Notes: generated by a model from the sequence alone, not told the origin. A DNA stretch of 49,584 nt from Photobacterium pectinilyticum (GCF_024357955.1 NZ_JANEYT010000035.1:1-49584); one strand, 5' to 3'. Positions 37,176 to 47,498 are shown, counted from the stretch's first letter. Program-made: numbers and translations.

Positions 37176-38989
37176 TATGCCTGCTCCTCTTTCTTCGCTG
37201 CCGCTTCAGCTGCTTCTTTCGCTGCAGCTTCTTCTGCCGCTGCACCGTATAGACGTGCTTTTGGCTGAGACTTGGTGATTGTTACGTCGCTGTACTCGAT
37301 ACGAGGTGCGTCATCACCGTTGTAGAAGGCTAGCGTGTGCTTCAGGAAGTTCACGTCGTCACGCTCTGTGCAACCATCGTCAAGACGTTGGTGGGCGCCA
37401 CGAGATTCTTTACGCTGAATCGCAGAGTGAGCCATTGCTTCAGCAACTTCTAGGCCGTAACCAATTTCGATTGCATAAAGTAGGTCAGTGTTGAATACCT
37501 TGCCCTTGTCTTTGATGCTGATGTTCTTAAAGCGAGCGCGAAGTTCTGCTAGCTTATCAACCGTTGCTTGCATCAAATCTTCTTGGCGGTAGATACCACA
37601 ACCGGCTTCCATGGAGTGACCCATTTCAGTACGGATATCAGCCCAGTTTTCGTCGCCTTCTTGAGACAGTAGGGTGTCAATACGGTCTTGAACCGCCTGA
37701 ACCTGCTCAGTAATAGCGGCTTCGTTCCAGCCTTTGAATTCTTCAGCGCGTTTAGCCGCACCTTCACCAGCTAGGCGACCGAATACAACAAGCTCTGCAA
37801 GAGAGTTAGAACCTAGACGGTTTGCACCGTGCAGGCCAACAGATGAACACTCACCAACTGCGAATAGGCCTTTGATGCGTGTTTCGTTATGCTTGTCAGT
37901 TTCGATACCACCCATGGTGTAGTGAACCGTTGGGCGAATTGGCACTGGCTCTTCTGCCGGATCAACGTTCACGTAGGCTTTTGCAAGCTCACAGATGAAC
38001 GGTAGACGCTCGTGTAGGTATTCTTTACCTAGGTGGCGCAGGTCAAGGTGTACAACATCGCCCAGTGGGTGCTTGATGGTGTTGCCTTTTTGCTGCTCGT
38101 GCCAGAATGCCTGAGAAACTTTGTCACGAGGACCCAGTTCCATGTATTTGTTCTTTGGTTGGCCGATTGGTGTCTCTGGGCCCATGCCGTAGTCTTGCAG
38201 GTAACGGTAACCATTTTTGTTCAGCATGATACCGCCTTCACCACGACAACCTTCGGTCATCAGGATGCCTGTGCCAGGTAGGCCAGTTGGGTGGTACTGA
38301 ACGAACTCCATGTCACGCAGAGGGACACCGTGGCGGAAGGCCATAGCCATACCGTCACCGGTTACGATACCGCCGTTGGTGTTACAGTTGTAAACGCGGC
38401 CAGCACCACCTGTTGCAAGTACAACAGACTTCGCTTTAATGCAGATCAACTCACCTTCGGCCATGTGGATAGCCACAAGACCCTGTACTTCACCTTCTTC
38501 AACCAGTAGGTCGACAACGAAGTATTCGTCGAAACGCTTGATCTGATCGTATTTGATAGACGTTTGGAACAGTGTGTGCAGCATGTGGAAGCCGGTTTTA
38601 TCTGCGGCAAACCATGTGCGCTCAACCTTCATACCACCGAAGCGGCGTACGTTCACGTCACCATTTTCTTTACGGCTCCACGGACAACCCCATTGCTCTA
38701 GCTGGGTCATCTCGCGTGTCGCGTTTTCTACGAAATATTCAACAACGTCCTGTTCACATAGCCAGTCACCACCGCCAACGGTGTCGTTGAAGTGGTTGTC
38801 CAAGCTATCCTCATCCTTGATGACGGCAGCGGAGCCACCCTCTGCAGCTACGGTATGAGAGCGCATTGGGTAAACTTTAGAAATAAGAGCAATTTCTAAG
38901 TCTGGGTTTGCTTCTGCAGCAGCGATGGCAGTACGAAGACCTGCACCACCTGCGCCGATTACAGCGATATCTGTGGTAATTGTTTTCAC
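37175..38989 (-). CDS. frdA: Fumarate reductase flavoprotein subunit
   Basis: FrdA reduces fumarate to succinate in anaerobic respiration. The 604-residue flavoprotein has the dinucleotide-binding start [20 protein letters not shown], His45 ([14 protein letters not shown]), the covalent FAD attachment site, and the active-site segments [20 protein letters not shown] and [13 protein letters not shown]. The tail is rich in Ala, Glu and Lys. Translation starts at a GTG (38987-38989) with GGAGGA 6 nt upstream. It is the first gene of frdABCD; a perfect CRP-type palindrome stands about 165 bp upstream. Confidence 0.98.
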   Translation of the reverse strand: MKTITTDIAVIGAGGAGLRTAIAAAEANPDLEIALISKVYPMRSHTVAAEGGSAAVIKDEDSLDNHFNDTVGGGDWLCEQDVVEYFVENATREMTQLEQWGCPWSRKENGDVNVRRFGGMKVERTWFAADKTGFHMLHTLFQTSIKYDQIKRFDEYFVVDLLVEEGEVQGLVAIHMAEGELICIKAKSVVLATGGAGRVYNCNTNGGIVTGDGMAMAFRHGVPLRDMEFVQYHPTGLPGTGILMTEGCRGEGGIMLNKNGYRYLQDYGMGPETPIGQPKNKYMELGPRDKVSQAFWHEQQKGNTIKHPLGDVVHLDLRHLGKEYLHERLPFICELAKAYVNVDPAEEPVPIRPTVHYTMGGIETDKHNETRIKGLFAVGECSSVGLHGANRLGSNSLAELVVFGRLAGEGAAKRAEEFKGWNEAAITEQVQAVQDRIDTLLSQEGDENWADIRTEMGHSMEAGCGIYRQEDLMQATVDKLAELRARFKNISIKDKGKVFNTDLLYAIEIGYGLEVAEAMAHSAIQRKESRGAHQRLDDGCTERDDVNFLKHTLAFYNGDDAPRIEYSDVTITKSQPKARLYGAAAEEAAAKEAAEAAAKKEEQA

Positions 38990-39624
38990 AGCTATCCTCC
39001 GGAGGTAAGACGATAAAATTTAAAAAAGTACGCCTGAGCGTACTTAACCTTGAAATCCTAGAGGCATTCTATGAAACAATATCGATAGAAAAGTTGATTT
39101 AGACGCGACTTTTTAAACGAAATAGCCCAAAAGTATAAGGCGATTATAGGAAGTGTGATTATTGTCACAAATTGTAATGCTTTACGGTTGTTAATTAATC
39201 GAAGTGAAATGTGTTGTTTGCTTCTGGCTCGTTAATGGCGTGTTTCGGTGTATGTAACCAAGTCACTAATAAAGAACAGTTTATGTAGGGTGTAAATGAG
39301 TGCTTTCATTCGGACTGTTGTGTAAATGCCGGCTCTGTGGTTGTTTTGTTAATCTTTTATTTGTTTTTCGTGTTAAAAATGAGTCCAAGCTGAATGCTTG
39401 CTGATCATGATTTTTTCATAATCTTTCATAAGTATTTTTGTTGTTGAAATCTGCTGGTATTAGGGCTTGGCTGATATGGGGTTAGATCCGGATGGTGGGT
39501 CTTCACATATTCGGGGGTCTACTCAAGGGTATGTTCCTTGGGGCGTTTTTCGGTAATGGGTATTTGGACAAAATGGGGTAAAATATTGACTTCACTTTCC
39601 CTCAATGTTTGATGATTACTGGCT
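38990..39624. other. 635-bp divergent region between frdA and epmA
   Basis: No gene is seen. The frd-proximal part holds two possible minus-strand -10 elements (TATAAT at 39143-39148, TATACT at 39132-39137) and a CRP palindrome at 39154-39169. The rest is AT-rich. I found no good FNR box, though anaerobic control of frd is expected. Confidence 0.6.
39132..39169 (-). promoter_or_regulatory. Candidate frdABCD promoter with CRP site
   Basis: TGTGA-TTATTG-TCACA (39154-39169) is a perfect match to the CRP half-sites. On the minus strand it is followed by TATAAT (39143-39148), with which TTGTGA would form a -35 at 16 nt, and by TATACT (39132-39137). With the first -10, CRP would overlap the -35 and could repress; with the second it would lie near -37, close to an activating position. 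Confidence 0.6.
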
Positions 39625-40596
39625 ATGACTATCCACTGGCAACCGACCGCTCCCCTGGCCCAACTTAAGCAGCGTGCTGCGATACTGGCGATGATCCGAC
39701 ACTTTTTTGCGCAACGAGAGGTACTGGAAGTCGATACTCCGGCGATGAGCCAGGCAACAGTGACAGACATTCATCTTCATACCTTTCAAACGACCTTTGT
39801 CGGCCCGGGCTTTGCCGATGGCCAGCAGCTTTACCTGATGACCAGCCCTGAGTTCCACATGAAGCGTTTGCTCGCTGCTGGTAGTGGTCCAATCTATCAG
39901 GTTTGTAAGTCTTTTCGTAACGAAGAATCTGGCCGTTTTCACAACCCTGAATTTACTATGCTGGAATGGTACCGCCCTGACTTTGATCACCATGCCTTGA
40001 TGGATGAGATGGATGACTTACTGCAATTGGTACTGGGTAGCGGGCCTGCTGAGCGAATGACTTACCAGCAGGCATTTATTGATGTACTGGGTGTCTGCCC
40101 GCTGGAAGGTAGTATGGCGGCGCTCAAGTCTGTGGCGGCACATTTGGGGTTGGCCGATATCGCCGAACCTGAGCAGGATCGCGATACCTTGTTACAGCTG
40201 CTGTTTAGTGTCGGTGTCGAGACGAAAATAGGTCAACAGGTACCTGCTTTTGTCTACGACTTCCCAGCTTCTCAGGCGGCCTTGGCCCAGATCAACCCGC
40301 AAGATAGCCGTGTCGCAGAACGTTTCGAGGTGTATTTCAGGGGGGTTGAGCTAGCCAATGGCTTCCACGAGCTGTCCGATGGGGATGAGCAGCTCTCCCG
40401 CTTCGAAGCTGATAACTGCAAGCGTGAGGAAATGGGGCTAGCCCCGCAGCCTATCGACATGCGCTTGATCGAGGCACTGCGTGCTGGCTTCCCGGATTGC
40501 GCTGGTGTGGCCTTGGGGGTGGATCGTTTGATCATGTTATCGCTGGGTGTGGATCATATAGATCAAGTCAGCGCATTTCCGATCACGATCGCCTGA
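39625..40596 (+). CDS. epmA: EF-P--(R)-beta-lysine ligase EpmA
   Basis: EpmA (PoxA/GenX/YjeA) resembles the catalytic domain of class II lysyl-tRNA synthetase and attaches beta-lysine to Lys34 of EF-P. The 323-residue protein has class II motif 2 ([20 protein letters not shown], then LEWYRP) and motif 3 ([15 protein letters not shown]), and lacks an anticodon-binding domain. It stands divergent from frdA, as in E. coli. The ribosome site is weak. epmC, the hydroxylase gene, is not in this window. Confidence 0.97.
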   Translation: MTIHWQPTAPLAQLKQRAAILAMIRHFFAQREVLEVDTPAMSQATVTDIHLHTFQTTFVGPGFADGQQLYLMTSPEFHMKRLLAAGSGPIYQVCKSFRNEESGRFHNPEFTMLEWYRPDFDHHALMDEMDDLLQLVLGSGPAERMTYQQAFIDVLGVCPLEGSMAALKSVAAHLGLADIAEPEQDRDTLLQLLFSVGVETKIGQQVPAFVYDFPASQAALAQINPQDSRVAERFEVYFRGVELANGFHELSDGDEQLSRFEADNCKREEMGLAPQPIDMRLIEALRAGFPDCAGVALGVDRLIMLSLGVDHIDQVSAFPITIA

Positions 40597-40643
40597 TTGT
40601 CGATCCTAACCTATGGCGTTAAAGCACACTTGACCAATGAACC

Positions 40644-40686
40644 GCGCGGCTAGGTTGCCGCGCTGTTTGTTTCTGCCTGCAGAAAC
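40644..40686 (+). terminator. Hairpins after epmA
   Basis: Two stems in tandem: GCGCGGC/GCCGCGC (40644-40650 with 40657-40663) followed by TGTTTGTTT, and GTTTCTGC/GCAGAAAC (40669-40676 with 40679-40686). The first resembles a weak intrinsic terminator for epmA; the second has no T-run. Confidence 0.55.
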
Positions 40687-40840
40687 GGTTCATACATCTG
40701 GTGGCAGGAGGGTATCACTGCCGCGGCCAAAAAGCTGAGGGGGAACAGCCAGTCGTTTTAGTACAGGGTGTGGTTTTGTCGCAGGGTAGGATTCCAAGGC
40801 GCCTTAACCAACAGGCAAAGGATAATCAAATCACAGCTCA

Positions 40841-40859
40841 AATGCAAATAATTATCATT
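40841..40859. promoter_or_regulatory. Fur-box-like sequence between convergent genes
   Basis: AATGCAAAT-A-ATTATCATT matches the 19-bp Fur pattern (AATGATAAT-N-ATTATCATT) at 16 of 18 defined positions. It lies 6 bp beyond the stop of the EamA-family gene and 245 bp after epmA, with no gene start nearby. Confidence 0.45.
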
Positions 40860-40865
40860 TGCTCT

Positions 40866-41762
40866 TTAGTTGGCTAATATCAGCATTGTACCAAATACCG
40901 CGACCACGGCACCGACCCAGGCCGTCACAGGAGGGCGTTGGCGGGTATGCAGCCAGAGCAATGGCAGGATCATGATCGGCGAGGTTGAAGAAAGTAGGGC
41001 AACCATGCCGACATCGCCATCACGCAGGGCATAGAGGATCAAGGTCATGCCAATCGCCATGGCAAGCAGTCCATTGAGGGCGACCTGTAGGAATATTCGA
41101 AGGTTGATTGATTGTATGGGCAGGGCGAGTCGGGCTCCGCTTAGACGCAATAGCGAATGGGCGGCAAAGGCACTGGCCATTCTGACCGCTGATGCCGCAA
41201 TAGGGTCGACTGCAGTCTGCATGACGGGTTTGGCGATAATGGCACCGAGGGACTGGCATAGGGCCGCTGTCAGCCCGAGTAGGACGGCGAATGCGAGCGA
41301 ACCATGGGTGCCTTCCCAGTGTTGCTGCCGGTCATCGCTTGGACGTTGGCCGAAAACGATCGCGATAGCCACGCCGGAAAAAACAGCGACACTGCCGACA
41401 AGCTTCCAGCCTTGTAACACTTCACCGAATAGCCACATGCCAAGCAATGCCGAAAATACCGCATGGCAGGCAAAAAGCAAGCCTCCGCGACGCGGGCCGA
41501 TGCGATTGAAACAGGCAAACAAGGCGGTATCACCGATAAATATCCCGATCACACCAGATAGCAACATCACGGTAGCATAATCCCACTGCATGCTCGACCA
41601 GCCACCGTTGAGCCATGCCATGCTAGAGAGCATCACCGTGACACAGGCCATCCGCCAGCGGCTATAGGCAAAGGCGCCCAAATGACGAGAAGGGGTGATG
41701 GAAATCAGGCTGCTGACAGCCCACAGTAATGCAGCAGCCAGTGCCAGCCATTCGTAGTTCAT
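40866..41762 (-). CDS. EamA/DMT-family transporter
   Basis: A 298-residue inner-membrane protein with ten helices in two EamA halves (about 5-140 and 155-295), the drug/metabolite transporter fold. Recognisable segments are FIGDTALFACFNRIGPRRGG in the first half and LLSSTSPIMILPLLWLHTRQ in the second. The start has AAGGA 6 nt upstream. DMT members export amino acids, metabolites or drugs; the substrate cannot be read from sequence. Confidence 0.9.
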   Translation of the reverse strand: MNYEWLALAAALLWAVSSLISITPSRHLGAFAYSRWRMACVTVMLSSMAWLNGGWSSMQWDYATVMLLSGVIGIFIGDTALFACFNRIGPRRGGLLFACHAVFSALLGMWLFGEVLQGWKLVGSVAVFSGVAIAIVFGQRPSDDRQQHWEGTHGSLAFAVLLGLTAALCQSLGAIIAKPVMQTAVDPIAASAVRMASAFAAHSLLRLSGARLALPIQSINLRIFLQVALNGLLAMAIGMTLILYALRDGDVGMVALLSSTSPIMILPLLWLHTRQRPPVTAWVGAVVAVFGTMLILAN

Positions 41763-41979
41763 GCTTATCCTTTATGGCCGCTACCTTCTACCCTGAAGGT
41801 TGCTTTGCGGTAGGCGGCGATCGTGCAATATCCTTATATTGGGGAAATATCTTGCGGTATATCAGTGAGAAGAGGCAAGGGATTTGTTGCTGGAACGCGG
41901 GGATGGAAAAAGGCGGCGCCTCAGCAGTCAACAGAAGCGCCAGGTATCAGGTTTATCAATTAGGACCATTCAACCGTCT

Positions 41980-42705
41980 TTATTCCAAGACGACCCGGGC
42001 ATTGAGGGGTTGTAGCGGACGGGCATTGTTACCCATCACTTTATGCAAGCTGTCGATTTGCTGCTCGGTACCGGCTTGGGCTTCGCGCATGACAAACCAG
42101 CGTACCCCCTCGCTGCATGGAGGAGTCGTCAGCGAGCCGCTGAAACGGTAATACTCCCGCTCCCTCGGTAGCAGATCCGCTGGGTTCAAGGCCTTATTGA
42201 GTGGCAGGATCTGATCTTTTTCCGGTACGGTGGTCAGTAAGGTATTGAAGGCCTCATTACCACGCGGCCCAGTCTTGAACATTGCTGCCACGACGGCCAG
42301 TTGTCCCTTGGCATTGGCATGGACAAAATGTACTTCGAGCGGAAACTGCTTGCCGGCGATATAGTTTTCTGACGGGGTATGGAAATGGAACTGCTTGAGG
42401 TCGAAGATTTGATCATCGATAACCAGCTGGTTCTTGCCCTCGACATTGGCTTGCACAGTATGGCCGTTGTTAATTACCTCGTGGACCTTTCCTTGGTAAT
42501 CGAGCTGCAGTGGGGTCAGCTCGGCTTTGACGGTGTGCTTGATGTCGATCGGAGTTTGGTTGACTCCTTCGCCACAGGTGACAAAGCTCTTGCCCCAGTT
42601 ATCGGCGCCATGCTCGCCTTCATAGCTCCATTCGGCCGCTTGAGCGGTAGACATGGATGCCGCCGCCATGGTGAGTAGTAACACGTTGAAAGATTGTGAT
42701 TTCAC
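41980..42705 (-). CDS. Periplasmic alpha-carbonic anhydrase
   Basis: An alpha-class carbonic anhydrase that interconverts CO2 and bicarbonate in the periplasm. The 241-residue protein has a signal peptide (MKSQSFNVLLLTMAAASMST, cleavage expected after AQA), the zinc ligands His-His in QFHFHTPSEN and the third His in LEVHFVHAN, and the conserved SGSLTTPPCSEGVRWFVM. It starts at a GTG (42703-42705) with GAGGA 7 nt upstream. Similar enzymes in marine bacteria trap CO2 as bicarbonate; a bicarbonate-using carboxylase (AccC) is encoded in this window but not adjacent. Confidence 0.95.
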   Translation of the reverse strand: MKSQSFNVLLLTMAAASMSTAQAAEWSYEGEHGADNWGKSFVTCGEGVNQTPIDIKHTVKAELTPLQLDYQGKVHEVINNGHTVQANVEGKNQLVIDDQIFDLKQFHFHTPSENYIAGKQFPLEVHFVHANAKGQLAVVAAMFKTGPRGNEAFNTLLTTVPEKDQILPLNKALNPADLLPREREYYRFSGSLTTPPCSEGVRWFVMREAQAGTEQQIDSLHKVMGNNARPLQPLNARVVLE

Positions 42706-42884
42706 TTTCGTTCCTCTTTCTATTCTTATTTAATTAGCCAACCTTTTTAGTGTAGTGGGTGGGACGTCGCTGTGAAGAAGAAGGGAGTGGAATTGGCAGC
42801 CATATCCAGTTATAGATAAAAGAACAGGTCGTTATTGAAAACCTAGTTATTGATTTTGCGAGGGCTTTCCCCTCCCCCCCAAAA

Positions 42885-42912
42885 AAAAGCCGCCCTTAGT
42901 TGGGCGGCTTTG
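42885..42912 (-). terminator. Terminator after the chemoreceptor gene
   Basis: AAGCCGCCC (42887-42895) pairs with GGGCGGCTT (42902-42910); the minus strand continues with eight Ts, then a run of Gs. Confidence 0.9.
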
Positions 42913-42940
42913 CACAGGAGGTGCTGTCAGGTTATGGGCC

Positions 42941-44824
42941 TCAGACCTTAAAGCGTGAAACGTCGCGGCACATGCTGGCTGCGGTACTGTGCATTTCCTT
43001 GGCGTTCTCCGTTACCGCATCGGTTTGCACCGACAGGTGATCTGACACATCCTTGATTGCTTGGGTATTGCGGCTGATATCTTCGCTGACCGCCCGCTGC
43101 TCTTCGGTGGCACTGGCAATTTGAGTCGCCATGTCCGAGATCTCGCTGATCGCCTGGGTGATTTGGCTTAGGCTGTCACTGGCGGCCTCGGCAAAGCCGA
43201 CACTCTCACCGGCTAGGTTGGTGCTCGCCTGCATGCTGTCGACCGCTTGGCGGGTATTCTGCTGCAGGGTTTCGATCATCGCGCGGATTTCTTCGGTCGA
43301 GTCATGGGTACGTTTGCTCAGTACTCGTACCTCGTCGGCGACAACCGCAAACCCGCGGCCTTGCTCGCCTGCCCGTGCTGCTTCGATGGCGGCATTGAGG
43401 GCAAGCAAGTTAGTTTGCTCGGCAATACCTTGGATGGTCGACAGGATTTGATTGATGTTCTGGGCATTGCTTTCCAGTTTATTGATCACGCTGGCAGCAT
43501 CGCTTACCTGTGTTGCCAGTGAGGTAATGGCATTGCGGTTTTGGCTGATAACGCCTTGGCCTTGCTCACAGGAACTGGTTGAGGCCTGTGCCGCGGCGGC
43601 GGTCATTTCGGCGTGGCTGGCCACTTCGGCAGAGGTGGCGGACATTTCATGGATGGCGGTAGCAATCTGGTTGATGTCGTTTTGCTGCTCGTTGACCTTC
43701 TGGTTGGCTTGCAGCGTTTGCTGGGCGGACAGCTCGGCTTGCTCGCCAAGGCGGTCAGATTGGGTGACCACGCCTTTGATCATGGTCTGCAGCTGGCCGA
43801 GGAAACGGTTCATGTTATCGGCCAGCATGCCGATCTCATCCATGCGTTCAATATCAATGCGTTGGGTAAGGTCACCTTGACCTTGGGCCAGCTGGGCTAC
43901 AGATTCGCTGAGTCGTGATAGCGGGCGCAGCAAATTATTGATGGTCAGTGTGGCGATCGCCGAAATCACAATGTATAGGCCGACAGAGGCTAGCAGGATA
44001 AATTTGATTTGCTCGCCGATAGAGGCAAAGGCCAGATCTTTGTCTTCCACCAAAGCCAGTGTCCAGTTTGTTCCTGCGATAGGCGTGGCATAAATAAGCT
44101 TATCCTGACCGTCGCTATCGAGATGGAAAGTGTGGATTGCTGGGTTGGCAACCAACCGCTGGAGCAGCTGCGGTGATAAATCGCTATCCAGTTGGGTCAG
44201 TGGTTGCTGGCTCAGAGACTCATCGCTGTAGGCCACGATGTTGTTATTACCATCGACCAAAAAGGCAAAGCCGTTGTTGTCCAGTTGTAGGTTAAGTACT
44301 TGATCGATGATATCGGTAATGGTTAAGTCGGCCGCCAGTACCCCACGGTGTTGGCCCTGAAAGGCTTTGGCAAAACTAACCACCATACTGCCATCGAAAT
44401 CCTCGTAGGGTGCGGTCAGGATCAGGCCGTTTTGGCGCATCGCATCCTGATACCAAGGGCGGGTGCGGGGATCATAGCCCTCAGGCCAATCTTCGGTCTT
44501 ATCACCGTAGGCAATGGTACCGTCATTGAAACCGGCATAGACCGACAGGAACTGCCCGGCACGCTTGGTGAGCAGCAGTTCGCGGTCGACATTGTTCTGG
44601 TTGGCAATCAGGCTCTCGTTGGCCAGCATCATATCACTGCGTATGGCGAGCCAATCACTGATATTGCTGCTGGTACCTTGGGCAATATCGCGCATTTGAT
44701 TGTTGATGGCGCTGGTGGTCTCCTGCTGAAGCTGGGAGATGGATATCCAGGCTTGGACGGCGCTGACGGTAGCGATAATCACTGCAATCGCCAGTTGTAT
44801 TTTGTGTTTGATCGTTAGGTTCAT
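42941..44824 (-). CDS. Methyl-accepting chemotaxis protein with dCACHE sensor
   Basis: A 627-residue transmembrane chemoreceptor. Order: first helix (about 8-28), a periplasmic double-Cache domain (about 35-275, with [20 protein letters not shown], the typical ligand-site region), second helix (about 280-300), HAMP (about 300-355, [20 protein letters not shown]) and the signalling domain with the conserved hairpin tip [20 protein letters not shown]. No CheR-binding pentapeptide is at the C-terminus. It should pass ligand signals to CheA/CheW. dCACHE receptors of the DPRTRPWY type often sense amino acids, but the ligand here is unknown. A Fur-like palindrome stands about 110 bp upstream. Confidence 0.95.
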   Translation of the reverse strand: MNLTIKHKIQLAIAVIIATVSAVQAWISISQLQQETTSAINNQMRDIAQGTSSNISDWLAIRSDMMLANESLIANQNNVDRELLLTKRAGQFLSVYAGFNDGTIAYGDKTEDWPEGYDPRTRPWYQDAMRQNGLILTAPYEDFDGSMVVSFAKAFQGQHRGVLAADLTITDIIDQVLNLQLDNNGFAFLVDGNNNIVAYSDESLSQQPLTQLDSDLSPQLLQRLVANPAIHTFHLDSDGQDKLIYATPIAGTNWTLALVEDKDLAFASIGEQIKFILLASVGLYIVISAIATLTINNLLRPLSRLSESVAQLAQGQGDLTQRIDIERMDEIGMLADNMNRFLGQLQTMIKGVVTQSDRLGEQAELSAQQTLQANQKVNEQQNDINQIATAIHEMSATSAEVASHAEMTAAAAQASTSSCEQGQGVISQNRNAITSLATQVSDAASVINKLESNAQNINQILSTIQGIAEQTNLLALNAAIEAARAGEQGRGFAVVADEVRVLSKRTHDSTEEIRAMIETLQQNTRQAVDSMQASTNLAGESVGFAEAASDSLSQITQAISEISDMATQIASATEEQRAVSEDISRNTQAIKDVSDHLSVQTDAVTENAKEMHSTAASMCRDVSRFKV

Positions 44825-44936
44825 TGTTATCTCTCTCGGCAGCCAGATGTTGGTTTTATATAAGTGGCATTTCCGGTGTGTTTTAGCGGAGCGGTGTGTA
44901 CCTTGGGCAAAGCGAAAAGACCCATGGCAGAAGGTG

Positions 44937-44958
44937 AATGATAATTATCGATAATTCA
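44937..44958. promoter_or_regulatory. Fur-box-like palindrome upstream of the chemoreceptor gene
   Basis: AATGATAATTATCGATAATTCA contains overlapping GATAAT/ATTATC hexamers and the palindrome ATTATCGATAAT (44944-44955), the pattern of overlapping Fur sites. It lies in the 242-bp gap upstream of the leftward chemoreceptor gene. Confidence 0.5.
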
Positions 44959-45018
44959 TATAATTAAAGTGATCTAGTTAACAGAGTTATGCTTCTAGAG
45001 TGTCGGAATAGTAAGGTT

Positions 45019-45048
45019 GTGTGAAGGCGGCATTAGCTGCCTTCACAC
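45019..45048. terminator. Hairpin after the DASS transporter gene
   Basis: GTGTGAAGGC (45019-45028) pairs perfectly with GCCTTCACAC (45039-45048), 10-nt loop. The minus-strand U-tract is weak; a T4 run follows on the plus strand. Confidence 0.6.
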
Positions 45049-45066
45049 TTTTGGGATGGGTGCCCG

Positions 45067-46482
45067 TTAGGTGATTATCAGCGCGGCGGTGTAGACCACA
45101 GCGAGGCCGACCAAACCGATAATAAGGCCGGTTTTGGCCATGTCTTTACTTTCTATTAACCCGGTTGAATAAGCCAGTGAGTTCGGTGGTGTCGAAACCG
45201 GCAGGATCATACCGAGCGAGGCCGAGAACGCGACAACGACCAGTACGCCTTGCAGGCCGCCGATTGATGCTAGGCTTTCCATGGATGCGGCGACAGCTGC
45301 GGCGATTGGGATCAACAGGTTGGCAGTAGCTGTGTTGGACATGAAGTTCGCCATCAGCCAACAGATAATCGACAAGGTCAGTACCACAGCAATGGGTGAT
45401 AGGGCATCGTAATCCACAGCATGGGCCAGCGCTCTAGCAAGGCCTGTTTTATCCAGCGCGAGGCCAATGGCAATACCACCGGCAACCAGCCATAACACTT
45501 CCCAGTTAATCAGCTTGATTTCTTCTTTACCCATGATCCCGGTCAGGGTGAATACGGCGAGCGGAATAATGGACACCACATAGACATTCATACCGTGCAG
45601 TGAGCTGGTCATCCACAGCAGGATGGTCAGGCCGAAGGTAATGTACACCACAATAGCCTGCCAGCTTTTCTGGAACTGGCCATTGAGATCGAGCTGCATG
45701 TGGGTCTGGGTTGATGGGAACATCTTCTGCAGCAGCCACCAGGCAAAGGCCAGCTGCAGGATCACAAACGGCAGACCAATCACCATCCAGCCAAGGAAGC
45801 TGATGGCATTCTCGCCAGTTAGATACTGTAAGGCAATGGCGTTGGGCGGGGTACCGATTGGCGTGGCAATACCACCGGTGTTGGCTGCGATAGGGATACA
45901 CAGTACCAATGCCTTGATGCCGATATCGCCTTTGGGTACCGAAGCGACGATGGGCGCCAGCAGGGCCAGCATCATTACGGTGGTCGCGGTGTTGGACATG
46001 AACATCGAGAACACTGCAGTGATCAACATCAGGCCGAGCATGATGAATTTGGGCTGGGTGCCAAACGGCTTTAGCAGTACCCGTGCCAAGTTGTTGTCCA
46101 GCTCATATTTTGATGCAGCTATTGCGAGGGCAAAGCCCCCCATGAACAGGATGATGATAGGTGATGAGAATGAACCGAGGATGTCGGTGTATTTGAGCAC
46201 TTCCCCCATCTCATGGCCCGCTGGAGGTGTTCGGAAAGTATGTAGCCCACTATCGGAGATCATTATTAACTGCGAGGTAATGATCAAGATCGAGGTGGCG
46301 AAGACCGGGACGGGCTCCAGTACCCAAAGCAGGGCCGCAAGCGCAAAGATAGCAAGGAGGCGATGTTGGGAAACGGTTAATTCCGCGATAGGGATAGCAT
46401 CAATCGGCAGCATCAGGATCCCGAGTGGGATCCCGAACGCGACCAGTAATTTAACTAGTTGGGATATAGGGAGTTTTTTCAT
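45067..46482 (-). CDS. DASS/SLC13-family anion:sodium symporter
   Basis: A 471-residue inner-membrane transporter of the divalent anion:Na+ symporter family, which takes up C4-dicarboxylates, citrate or sulfate. The two SNT motifs that bind Na+ and substrate are present (MFMSNTATTVMMLALLAP and NFMSNTATANLLIPIAAA), as is TGGIATPIGTPPNAIALQYL. About 11-12 helices. Similarity to VcINDY-type carriers suggests a dicarboxylate such as succinate, which would fit the frd/dcuA context, but sequence alone does not decide. Confidence 0.9.
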   Translation of the reverse strand: MKKLPISQLVKLLVAFGIPLGILMLPIDAIPIAELTVSQHRLLAIFALAALLWVLEPVPVFATSILIITSQLIMISDSGLHTFRTPPAGHEMGEVLKYTDILGSFSSPIIILFMGGFALAIAASKYELDNNLARVLLKPFGTQPKFIMLGLMLITAVFSMFMSNTATTVMMLALLAPIVASVPKGDIGIKALVLCIPIAANTGGIATPIGTPPNAIALQYLTGENAISFLGWMVIGLPFVILQLAFAWWLLQKMFPSTQTHMQLDLNGQFQKSWQAIVVYITFGLTILLWMTSSLHGMNVYVVSIIPLAVFTLTGIMGKEEIKLINWEVLWLVAGGIAIGLALDKTGLARALAHAVDYDALSPIAVVLTLSIICWLMANFMSNTATANLLIPIAAAVAASMESLASIGGLQGVLVVVAFSASLGMILPVSTPPNSLAYSTGLIESKDMAKTGLIIGLVGLAVVYTAALIIT

Positions 46483-46571
46483 AGTATGTTGGTTTGCTTA
46501 TATTATTGACTGACTCCAGCATACTATTTGGGTATTGATTTTTTCCTCGACATGGTCAATTTTTTGCATAA

Positions 46572-46597
46572 AAAAAGGGCCGTAAAAGGCCCTTTTT
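46572..46597. terminator. Terminator after psd
   Basis: A perfect 10-bp stem (46572-46581 with 46588-46597) with A5/T5 ends and loop GTAAAA; efficient in both directions. Confidence 0.92.
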
Positions 46598-46616
46598 GTT
46601 CAAAAATGTTAACCGT

Positions 46617-47498
46617 TTAGACTTCTGGCTGCTCCGCTGCAACACGCTTTGCGTAGGCACTGCCCATCTTGGTTGGTATACCGGCTTCCAAACCATCAAC
46701 AAACTCAATGGCATTTTTGGGGAACAGGTTGATCACGGTGGACCCTAGTTTGAAGCGGCCCATCTCATCCCCTTTTTTCAGGGTAATCGCTTGCTCGCCG
46801 TCGGCTGGGTAATTCCAGCGATGAATTTGCGGGCTGCGCGGTGGCGTAATGGTACCTGCCCATACGGTTTCAATACTGCCAACAATTGTGGCGCCAACCA
46901 GTACCTGTGCCATTGGGCCGAACTCGGTATCGAAGATACATACCACGCGCTCATTGCGGGCAAACAAATTCGGTACATTCTTCGCGGTCAGTGGGTTAAC
47001 CGAAAATAGCTCGCCTGGCACATAGACCATATGGCGCAAGGTGCCGTCACATGGCATATGAACACGGTGGTAATCTTTTGGTGACAGGTAAAGTGTCGCA
47101 AAGTGGCCGTCTTGAAACTGATCAGCCAGAGCTTGATCGCCACCTAGCAGTTCAACCGCTTCATAGGTGTGGCCCTTGGCCTGAATCAGCTCGCCGCCAG
47201 TGATGGGGCCTAGTTGGCTGACACAAGCATCGGCAGGGTGGCTGATGATCGCTGCCTCGTCATTGATTGGGCGGGCACCGTCTTTCAGCTCGCGAACAAA
47301 GAAGTTATTGAAGGTGTCGTAAGCTGCTGGATCTGGGTTACGAGCTTCATTCATATCAATGCCGTACTGGCGGATGAACCAGCGGATAACTGCGGTCGTT
47401 AACTTGCCAGCTTTCATTGAGGCAAGTTTGCCTGCTAGCTGGGTCAGGGTTTGCTTTGGCGCGCAGTACTGCAAGCCGATTTTGAAATTGTCGTGCAC
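46617..47498 (-). CDS. psd: Phosphatidylserine decarboxylase proenzyme
   Basis: Psd makes phosphatidylethanolamine from phosphatidylserine in the inner membrane. The 293-residue proenzyme self-cleaves at the LGST motif (251-254, Gly252/Ser253), turning the Ser into the pyruvoyl cofactor of the alpha chain. Other conserved parts are [20 protein letters not shown] and [17 protein letters not shown] place the start at a GTG (47496-47498) with GGAAGG upstream; this gives the family N-terminus (residues [10 protein letters not shown]). The ATG at 47531 adds 11 residues. It follows rsgA, the conserved rsgA-psd pairing, separated by a GC-rich hairpin. Confidence 0.96.
   Translation of the reverse strand: MHDNFKIGLQYCAPKQTLTQLAGKLASMKAGKLTTAVIRWFIRQYGIDMNEARNPDPAAYDTFNNFFVRELKDGARPINDEAAIISHPADACVSQLGPITGGELIQAKGHTYEAVELLGGDQALADQFQDGHFATLYLSPKDYHRVHMPCDGTLRHMVYVPGELFSVNPLTAKNVPNLFARNERVVCIFDTEFGPMAQVLVGATIVGSIETVWAGTITPPRSPQIHRWNYPADGEQAITLKKGDEMGRFKLGSTVINLFPKNAIEFVDGLEAGIPTKMGSAYAKRVAAEQPEV

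Noticed and set aside
39396..39412. TTGCTGATCATGAT as an FNR box for frd
   Set aside because: It matches the TTGAT-N4-ATCAA pattern poorly and lies over 400 bp from frdA.
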